Positions 6,014 through 10,866 of a stretch of 10,866 nt of DNA are shown here, one piece after another. The notes under the pieces are model-generated. The model searched no databases, was not told the DNA's origin, and saw only the letters and a program-made list of their open reading frames with translations. The stretch covers positions 1 through 10,866 of the forward strand of contig JAEYNS010000367.1 in the NCBI GenBank assembly GCA_023412435.1, written 5' to 3'. Position 1 is the stretch's first letter. Each line of letters begins with the position of its first letter. The DNA comes from Actinomycetes bacterium. GTDB taxonomy: Bacteria; Actinomycetota; Actinomycetes; Propionibacteriales; Propionibacteriaceae. The position numbers and the translations under genes were made by a program.

Positions 6014-6037
6014 GGGACCTCGGACCCGACCCTTCCG

Positions 6038-6043
6038 CAGGAG
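6038..6043 (+). promoter_or_regulatory. Ribosome binding site of gatC
   Basis: CAGGAG is six bases before GTG 6050 and fixes the gatC start. Confidence 0.75.
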
Positions 6044-6049
6044 CGCGCA

Positions 6050-6346
6050 GTGGCATTGACAGCTGCCGATGTCGGCCGGCTCGCAGAGCTGGCACGCATC
6101 AGCCTTACCGCCGAGGAACTCGAGCATCTCGCCCCGCAGTTGGAGGTGATCCTCGAGTCGGTGGCCCAGGTGGCCGAGGTCGCCGGCGCCGACGTCCCGC
6201 CGACCTCCCACGCCCTGCCGCTGGTGAACGTCTTCCGGCCCGACGAGGTCACCCCCTCGCTGCCGGTCGAGGATGTGCTGGCCGGCGCGCCCGCGGCCGA
6301 GGACAACCGGTTCCGGGTTCCGCGTATCCTGGGGGAGGAAGCGTGA
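6050..6346 (+). CDS. gatC: Glu-tRNA(Gln)/Asp-tRNA(Asn) amidotransferase subunit C
   Basis: A 98-residue subunit that wraps around and stabilises GatA in the GatCAB complex. GatCAB converts misacylated Glu-tRNA(Gln), and often Asp-tRNA(Asn), into Gln- or Asn-tRNA in the cytoplasm. The helical N-terminus ([20 protein letters not shown]) and the C-terminal pattern with [10 protein letters not shown] and [12 protein letters not shown] are typical, and the length is normal. GTG 6050 has a good Shine-Dalgarno sequence. Its TGA overlaps the gatA GTG (GTGA, 6343-6346), so the two are translationally coupled. It is the first gene of the operon. Confidence 0.95.
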   Translation: MALTAADVGRLAELARISLTAEELEHLAPQLEVILESVAQVAEVAGADVPPTSHALPLVNVFRPDEVTPSLPVEDVLAGAPAAEDNRFRVPRILGEEA

Positions 6347-7848
6347 ACCCGCTGGTGACGCTGACCGCGTCCGAACTCGCCGGCATGCTCGAGGCCGGCG
6401 AGGTGTCGGCCCGCGAAGTGACCCAGGCCCACCTCGACCGGATCGCTGACGTCGATGGCGACGTGAAGGCCTTCCTCGCGCTCGACGCGGAGCGCGCCGT
6501 GCAGGCCGCCTCGCGAGTCGACGACCAACGCGCCGACGGTGCTGAGCTGAGCCCGCTGGCCGGCGTCCCGATCGCGGTGAAGGACATCTTCACCTACACC
6601 GGCCTGCCCACCACGGTCGGCTCCCGGATCCTCGAGGGCTGGTATCCCCCGTACAACGCGACGATCATCGAGCGGCTGCTGGCTGCCGGCCTCGTCATCC
6701 TCGGCAAGACCAACCTCGACGAGTTCGCGATGGGGTCGTCGACCGAGAACTCCGGCTACTTCACCACCCACAACCCCTGGGACCTCAGCCGGATCCCCGG
6801 CGGCTCCGGCGGCGGCTCCTCGGCTGCCGTAGCAGCCTTCGAGGCCCCGCTGGCGATCGGCACCGACACCGGCGGGTCGATCCGGCAGCCCGCCTCGGTC
6901 ACCGGCACCGTCGGGGTGAAGCCGACCTACGGGGCGACCTCGCGGTACGGCGTGGTGGCGATGGCGTCCTCGCTGGACACCCCCGGCCCCTGCGCCCGGA
7001 CGGTGCTGGACGCCGCCCTGCTGCACCAGGTGATGGCCGGCTGGGACCCGAGGGACTCGACCTCCATCAACGCGCCGGTGCCCGACGTGGTGGGCGCCGC
7101 CCGCAGGGCCGACGTCAAGGGCCTGCGGATCGGTGTCGTCAAGGAGTTCGGCGGCGAGGGCTACCAGCCGGGCGTCGAGCAGCGGTTCCGCGAGGCGCTG
7201 GAGGTGCTGGAGGGCCTGGGCGCCGAGATCGTCGAGGTGTCCTGCCCGCACTTCGACCACGCCCTGGCGACCTACTACCTGATCATGCCGGCGGAGGTGT
7301 CGTCGAACCTTGCCCGATTCGACGCCATGCGGTACGGCCTGCGGGTGGGCGACGACGGCACCCGAAGCGCCGAAGAGGTGATGAACCTCACCCGGGGCAC
7401 CGGCTTCGGCGCCGAGGTGAAGCGCCGCGTCATCCTGGGCACCTACGCGCTCAGCAGCGGCTACTACGACGCCTACTACGGCTCGGCCCAGAAGGTCCGC
7501 ACCCTGATCAAGCAGGATTTCGACGCCGCGTTCGAAAGGGTCGATGTGCTGGTCTCGCCCTCCACCCCGACCACGGCGTTCCCGATCGGGGAGCGGGTGG
7601 ACGATCCGCTGGCGATGTACAAGGCCGACCTGTGCACCATCCCGTCCAACCTTGCCGGGAACGTGGCCGCGTCCTTCCCGTGCGGGCTGAGCCCCGACGA
7701 CGACCTGCCGGTCGGCTTCCAGGTGATGGCGCCGCCGCTGGCCGACGACCGGGTCTATCTGGTCGGCGCCGCGCTCGAGGCCGAACTCGGCCGGCGCTGG
7801 GGCGGGCTGCTGATCGACCGGCTCGCTGCCAGGGAGGTGCTGGCATGA
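6343..7848 (+). CDS. gatA: Glu-tRNA(Gln)/Asp-tRNA(Asn) amidotransferase subunit A
   Basis: The 501-residue amidase subunit hydrolyses glutamine (or asparagine) and passes ammonia to GatB. It carries the amidase-signature Ser-cisSer-Lys triad: K80 in IAVKDIF, S155 in [11 protein letters not shown], and the nucleophile S179 in [13 protein letters not shown], matching the spacing in known GatA proteins. The segment [14 protein letters not shown] and a conserved C-terminal [15 protein letters not shown] are present. Start GTG 6343 overlaps the gatC stop and is preceded by a GGGGGAGG ribosome site at 6331-6338. The frame is open far upstream, but those residues are an out-of-frame reading of gatC. 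The stop overlaps the gatB ATG (ATGA), so expression is coupled. Confidence 0.97.
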   Translation: MNPLVTLTASELAGMLEAGEVSAREVTQAHLDRIADVDGDVKAFLALDAERAVQAASRVDDQRADGAELSPLAGVPIAVKDIFTYTGLPTTVGSRILEGWYPPYNATIIERLLAAGLVILGKTNLDEFAMGSSTENSGYFTTHNPWDLSRIPGGSGGGSSAAVAAFEAPLAIGTDTGGSIRQPASVTGTVGVKPTYGATSRYGVVAMASSLDTPGPCARTVLDAALLHQVMAGWDPRDSTSINAPVPDVVGAARRADVKGLRIGVVKEFGGEGYQPGVEQRFREALEVLEGLGAEIVEVSCPHFDHALATYYLIMPAEVSSNLARFDAMRYGLRVGDDGTRSAEEVMNLTRGTGFGAEVKRRVILGTYALSSGYYDAYYGSAQKVRTLIKQDFDAAFERVDVLVSPSTPTTAFPIGERVDDPLAMYKADLCTIPSNLAGNVAASFPCGLSPDDDLPVGFQVMAPPLADDRVYLVGAALEAELGRRWGGLLIDRLAAREVLA

Positions 7849-9338
7849 GCGACCGGCTGGTGGACTTCGACGAGGCGATGGCCGCCTTCGATCCCGTCCT
7901 CGGGCTCGAGGTGCACGTCGAACTCAACACCGCGTCCAAGATGTTCTGCGGCTGCTCGACCGCCTTCGGGGCCGCCCCCAACACCCAGACCTGCCCGGTC
8001 TGCCTGGGGCTGCCGGGCGCGCTGCCCGCGGTCAACGCCAGGGCCATCGAGTCGGCGATCCGGATCGGCCTGGCGCTGAACTGCCAGATCGCCCCCTGGT
8101 CGCGGTTCGCCCGGAAGAACTACTTCTACCCGGACATGACCAAGGACTTCCAGACCTCCCAGTACGACGAACCGATCGCGTTCGAAGGCCAGGTCGCGGT
8201 CGAGGTGGACGGGGAGGTCTTCGAGATCCCGATCGAGCGCGCCCACATGGAGGAGGACGCCGGCAAGCTGCTGCACGTCGGTGGCAGCACAGGGCGCATC
8301 CACGGCGCCGACTACTCGCTGGTCGACTACAACCGGGCCGGGGTGCCGCTGATCGAGATCGTCACCAAACCGATCCGGGGGACGGGAGCGAAGGCGCCGC
8401 AGGTCGCCCGGGCCTACGTGGCGCAGCTGCGCGAGCTGATGCGGGCGCTCGGCGTCTCCGACGTCAGGATGGAACAGGGCTCGCTGCGCTGCGACGCCAA
8501 CGTCTCGCTGATGCCCAAGGGGAGCACAGAGCTCGGGCTGCGCACCGAGACCAAGAACGTCAACTCGCTGCGCTCGATCGAGAACGCCCTCACCTACGAG
8601 ATCCGCCGCCAGGCCGCGATCCTGTCCGCCGGCGGCCGCGTCCACCAGGAGACCCGGCACTGGCACGAGGACGGCGGCTACACCTCGCCGGGCCGCTCCA
8701 AGGAGCAGGCGGAGGACTACCGGTACTTCCCCGAGCCCGACCTCGTCCCTGTCGCGCCCAGCGCGGAGTGGATCGAGGAGCTCCGCAGCACCCTGCCCGA
8801 GCCACCGGCGGCCCGGCGCAAGCGGCTGCAGCAGGAGTGGGGGTTCACCGACCTGGAGTTCCGCGACGTCGTGAACAACGGCGCTCTCGACGTCGTCGAG
8901 GCGACCGTCGCCGCGGGAGCCGCCCCGCAGGCGGCCCGCAAGTGGTGGACCACCGAACTGGTGCGGCGGGCCAACGAGGCCGGCGTCGAGCTCGACGAGG
9001 TCGGCATCACACCGGTCCAGGTCGCAGGCCTGCAGCAGCTCGTCGAGGACGGGACCGTCAATGACAAGCTGGCCCGCCAGGTGATCGACGGCGTGCTCGC
9101 CGGTGAGGGCGAGCCCGCCGAGGTGGTGGCGGTGCGGGGCCTGGCCGTGGTCTCCGACGACGCCGCGTTGTCCGCGGCGGTGGACGCCGCGATCGCTGCC
9201 AACCCCGATGTCGCCGCCAGCATCAGGGCGGGCCGGGTGGCCGCAGCCGGTGCGCTGATCGGCGCCGTGATGAAGGAGATGCGCGGCCAGGCGGACGCCA
9301 CGAGGGTCCGCGAGCTGATCATCTCCCGGCTGGGCTGA
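7845..9338 (+). CDS. gatB: Glu-tRNA(Gln)/Asp-tRNA(Asn) amidotransferase subunit B
   Basis: The 497-residue kinase-like subunit phosphorylates the tRNA-bound Glu or Asp and completes its amidation. Visible features are the N-terminal LGLEVHVEL, four zinc-ligand cysteines (C35, C37, C50, C53) in FCGCS and [39 protein letters not shown], and EPDLVPV. The C-terminal helical tail/YqeY-type domain (about residues 350-497) contains [16 protein letters not shown] and [16 protein letters not shown] and binds tRNA. Start ATG 7845 has AGGGAGG at 7831-7837 and overlaps the gatA stop. The gene is intact and of usual length. The presence of GatCAB means the organism makes Gln-tRNA and/or Asn-tRNA indirectly. 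Confidence 0.97.
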   Translation: MSDRLVDFDEAMAAFDPVLGLEVHVELNTASKMFCGCSTAFGAAPNTQTCPVCLGLPGALPAVNARAIESAIRIGLALNCQIAPWSRFARKNYFYPDMTKDFQTSQYDEPIAFEGQVAVEVDGEVFEIPIERAHMEEDAGKLLHVGGSTGRIHGADYSLVDYNRAGVPLIEIVTKPIRGTGAKAPQVARAYVAQLRELMRALGVSDVRMEQGSLRCDANVSLMPKGSTELGLRTETKNVNSLRSIENALTYEIRRQAAILSAGGRVHQETRHWHEDGGYTSPGRSKEQAEDYRYFPEPDLVPVAPSAEWIEELRSTLPEPPAARRKRLQQEWGFTDLEFRDVVNNGALDVVEATVAAGAAPQAARKWWTTELVRRANEAGVELDEVGITPVQVAGLQQLVEDGTVNDKLARQVIDGVLAGEGEPAEVVAVRGLAVVSDDAALSAAVDAAIAANPDVAASIRAGRVAAAGALIGAVMKEMRGQADATRVRELIISRLG

Positions 9339-9341
9339 GCG

Positions 9342-9977
9342 ATGGACGGCGCCCTCGCCGACACCAGCCGGACCCGGTTCGGGTGGCCGGTGGTGGCGGC
9401 GGCGGTCGCGCTCGTCGTCCAGTTGGTCGCGCTCTACCTGCCCGGCTCGGCAACCCCGGGCGTGGACCTGCCGGGCCTGGACAAGGTTGTGCACCTGTTG
9501 CTGTTCGCCGTCCCGGCGTGGCTGTTCCTCGGTGCCGGCGCCTCCGCGCGGCTCGTGCTCACAGGGTTCGCAGTGCACGCCGTGGCCAGCGAGCTCGTCC
9601 AGCACTGGTTCGTGCCGCTGCGTACCGGGGACCCGCTCGACCTGGTGGCCGACCTGGCAGGTGTCGGCGTGGCCGTCGCCCTGTCACCACGCGTGGCCCA
9701 GCAGGTCCGCCAGCAGTTCGTCGGCGTCCACCGCATGGCCCCGGGCGGTGAACCAGGAGGTCATGTTGGTGCAGTCGCGGTGCAGGAAGTCGACGGCGGC
9801 GGGGTTGGAGGCCAGATCGACCAGCTGCGGCACGTCGATGATCACCAATCGGGGTTCCGGCCCGCTGGCGTCGGCGACGAGCGTGTTGTACGGGCTCAGG
9901 TCGCCGTGGACGAAGCCGAGCCCGGTGAGCGTCCGCATCGCGACCACGAGCTGGTCGAACAACAGCGTCAGCTCTGA
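9342..9977 (+). CDS. VanZ-like membrane protein with antisense C-terminal extension
   Basis: The first 114 residues form a compact VanZ-like membrane protein. Helices lie at about 15-33 (VVAAAVALVVQLVALYL), 49-64, 70-83 and 100-114. Family motifs are DKVVHLLLF (D47, K48, H51, F55) and SELVQHWFVPLRTGDPLDLVADLAG (E84, Q87, R94, D97, D100, D104). VanZ relatives include a teicoplanin-resistance protein, but most members have no known role, and this one should not be called a resistance gene. It starts three bases after gatB and is probably read with the operon. No stop follows the domain: residues 115-211 come from DNA antisense to the RIO1-type kinase gene, codon for codon, and are hydrophilic and unlike a VanZ tail. 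The true product may be this long form, or a stop may have been lost. Confidence 0.78.
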   Translation: MDGALADTSRTRFGWPVVAAAVALVVQLVALYLPGSATPGVDLPGLDKVVHLLLFAVPAWLFLGAGASARLVLTGFAVHAVASELVQHWFVPLRTGDPLDLVADLAGVGVAVALSPRVAQQVRQQFVGVHRMAPGGEPGGHVGAVAVQEVDGGGVGGQIDQLRHVDDHQSGFRPAGVGDERVVRAQVAVDEAEPGERPHRDHELVEQQRQL

Positions 9978-10541
9978 GGCGGTCGGCCGGAGCTGGTGGA
10001 GCCGGGGCGCCGCAGCCTCGCCGTCGGAGATGAACTCCATGAGGATCTCGGTGTCGGCGATCTGCACCGGGTAGGGCACCGGCACGCCTGCGGTGTACAG
10101 CCGCCTGAGCGCCTGCCACTCCGCTCGCACCCACAGGCCCGCCTGCAGCCGCCGGCCGAAGCCCGACTTGCGGTCGGCGAGTGCACGGGTGGCTACCGAG
10201 CTGCGCACGCGGCGTCCCTCGGTGTAGCCGGAGTCGCGATGGAACAGCCGGTGGTCGGCAGACCGGTAGCGCTTGGCGGCCAGCAGGCAGGTCTGGTCCG
10301 GGTCGTCAGGCACCGCCCTTTCGAGCAGGAAGACATCGGCTTCCTTGCCTGTCTTGAGGACGCCCAGGTCGGTGTCGAGGGCGGCCGAGGAGGTCACCAG
10401 CCAGGCCGGCCACGGCTCGGGGCCGCGGTCCAGCCGCTCGGTGGTGTCCCAGGTGGACCACCGCTGGTTGTCAGCGAGGTCGTCGGTATAGGCGTGATAC
10501 GTCAGGTCGTCCCAGTCGAACGACGCAGAAGGGTGTGACAA
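9684..10541 (-). CDS. RIO1-type atypical serine/threonine kinase
   Basis: A 285-residue RIO-family kinase (TTG start numbering). The ATP-binding loop is LKTGKEADVF (62-71), the ATP-contacting lysine is K90 in LLAAKRYR, and the hinge region is ILMEFIS. The catalytic loop is GFVHGDLSPYN with D214, and the metal-binding aspartate is in LVIIDVPQ, followed by FLHRDCTNM, all RIO1-like. Archaeal and eukaryotic RIO kinases act in small-subunit ribosome maturation; bacterial substrates are largely unknown. Start choice: TTG 10541 has AGGAG (10555-10551) nine bases upstream, whereas GTG 10568 would add nine residues but has no ribosome site. An in-frame stop at 10583-10581 rules out any longer N-terminus. 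Its last 294 bases are covered by the VanZ-like frame on the other strand. Confidence 0.9.
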   Translation of the reverse strand: MSHPSASFDWDDLTYHAYTDDLADNQRWSTWDTTERLDRGPEPWPAWLVTSSAALDTDLGVLKTGKEADVFLLERAVPDDPDQTCLLAAKRYRSADHRLFHRDSGYTEGRRVRSSVATRALADRKSGFGRRLQAGLWVRAEWQALRRLYTAGVPVPYPVQIADTEILMEFISDGEAAAPRLHQLRPTASELTLLFDQLVVAMRTLTGLGFVHGDLSPYNTLVADASGPEPRLVIIDVPQLVDLASNPAAVDFLHRDCTNMTSWFTARGHAVDADELLADLLGHAW

Positions 10542-10550
10542 GGGTGTTCG

Positions 10551-10555
10551 CTCCT
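10551..10555 (-). promoter_or_regulatory. Ribosome binding site favouring the TTG start of the RIO kinase
   Basis: On the minus strand AGGAG lies nine bases before TTG 10541. It falls inside the coding region if GTG 10568 is used instead, which has no such site. This supports the rarer TTG start. Confidence 0.5.
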
Positions 10556-10567
10556 GAAGCGGAGGCA

Positions 10568-10593
10568 CCCCAGGGCAGCGTCAGGCTGCGGGG
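10568..10593. other. Imperfect hairpin upstream of the RIO kinase start
   Basis: GCAGC (10575-10579) pairs with GCTGC (10585-10589) around a five-base loop, and CCCC (10568-10571) with GGGG (10590-10593) across a three-base bulge. On the minus strand it lies just before the ribosome site of the kinase, so it may be a leader structure. The rest of 10594-10710 shows no gene. A weak minus-strand TACCCT box at 10698-10693 is the only promoter-like sequence I noted. Confidence 0.25.
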
Positions 10594-10710
10594 GCCTCGG
10601 TTGGAAGGGTGATCGAAGGCAACCCGGTAACAGTGACCGACATCACACGACCTCCTTCCAGCCAGGCGACGCGCGCTGTGGCGCGCCGCACAAGGGTAGC
10701 GCGAGAGACC

Positions 10711-10837
10711 GGCGAGGACCAGAGCGGGACACCTCTCCCCGGTGAGGACCAGAGCGGGACACCCCTCCCCGGTGAGGACCAGAGCGGGGAACCCCTCCCC
10801 GGTGAGGACCAGAGCGGGACACCCCACCCCCGTGAGG
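10711..10837. repeat. Tandem 30-bp repeat, four full copies
   Basis: Four head-to-tail copies of exactly 30 bp: 10711-10740, 10741-10770, 10771-10800 and 10801-10830, then a decayed fragment to about 10837. Each copy begins GGTGAGGACCAGAGCGGG (GGC in copy 1) and ends in a C-rich block around CCCCTCCCC. Differences are few: copy 1 has C at unit position 3 and T at 24, copy 3 has GA instead of AC at 19-20, and copy 4 has A at 26. There are no unique spacers. Because 30 is divisible by three, several frames stay open through it on both strands (10-residue periods), which gives misleading open frames. It lies upstream of the RIO1-type kinase. Confidence 0.95.
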
Positions 10838-10866
10838 GGAGCAGCCGCCCCGGCCCACCCGGCCCC

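Noticed and set aside
5926..6342. N-terminal extension of GatA by 139 residues
   Set aside because: It is an out-of-frame reading through gatC; GTG 6343 overlapping the gatC stop gives the normal GatA N-terminus.
7755..9605. 616-codon minus-strand frame opposite gatB and the VanZ-like gene
   Set aside because: No domain, and it is a codon-level mirror of gatB, whose identity is certain.
9342..9683. VanZ-like gene as a glycopeptide-resistance determinant
   Set aside because: No other van genes are present, and most VanZ-family proteins are unrelated to resistance.
10711..10837. Possible CRISPR array from regular 30-bp repeats
   Set aside because: The copies are directly adjacent with no unique spacers, and no cas gene is present; it is a simple tandem repeat.
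10471..10858. Minus-strand frames with repeated PALVLTGEG or SRSGPHRGG units
   Set aside because: Same reason: both are by-products of the 30-bp period. They overlap the kinase start or its leader and have no ribosome site.
10558..10866. Plus-strand frame open through the repeats to the window end (GEDQSGTPLP decapeptides)
   Set aside because: Possible starts (GTG 10609, 10633) lack a properly spaced ribosome site or a leaderless box, and a repeat whose length is a multiple of three keeps frames open by itself.
10542..10866. RIO kinase N-terminus extended through the repeat region
   Set aside because: A TGA in the kinase frame at 10583-10581 on the minus strand blocks it.

Overview
This window looks like chromosomal DNA from a high-GC Gram-positive bacterium, most likely an actinobacterium of the Propionibacteriales type. 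The reasons are the very high G+C, the strong G/C preference at third codon positions, the frequent GTG starts and the TANNNT-like -10 boxes placed about seven bases before GTG starts. The lineage is an inference from style and gene content. Both window ends dissolve into nearly pure G/C sequence (G-rich when read inward from either end), so the window may be a whole draft contig with poor ends.

Left part (1-3472): the 3' part of a short-chain dehydrogenase/reductase, a complete exported PhoA-type alkaline phosphatase with all expected metal and nucleophile residues, a strong hairpin terminator candidate, and a small stand-alone ABC-type AAA ATPase. The ATPase converges on a DUF2200 protein on the minus strand. 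A possible 54-residue minus-strand gene precedes DUF2200.

Middle part (3625-5917): a divergent uracil-DNA-glycosylase-superfamily-like protein, a divergent shikimate/quinate dehydrogenase paralogue and a 66-residue single-pass membrane protein, all on the plus strand. They converge on an ACT-domain protein on the minus strand.

Right part (6050-10866): the gatC-gatA-gatB operon for the tRNA-dependent amidotransferase, with stop/start overlaps (GTGA, ATGA), then a VanZ-like membrane protein three bases later. The VanZ-like frame has no stop of its own and runs 294 bases antisense into a convergent RIO1-type kinase gene. Upstream of the kinase lie four tandem copies of a 30-bp repeat.

I see no CRISPR array, phage, insertion sequence, RNA gene or obvious defence island. 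The most interesting signals are not exotic operons. They are (i) a recurrent promoter-start arrangement in which six, perhaps seven, genes appear to begin at or one base after the predicted transcription start (leaderless GTG starts); (ii) the VanZ/RIO1 codon-aligned antisense overlap; (iii) the 30-bp repeat array; and (iv) two enzymes lacking a hallmark motif of their family. Gene functions other than GatCAB and alkaline phosphatase are family-level assignments.
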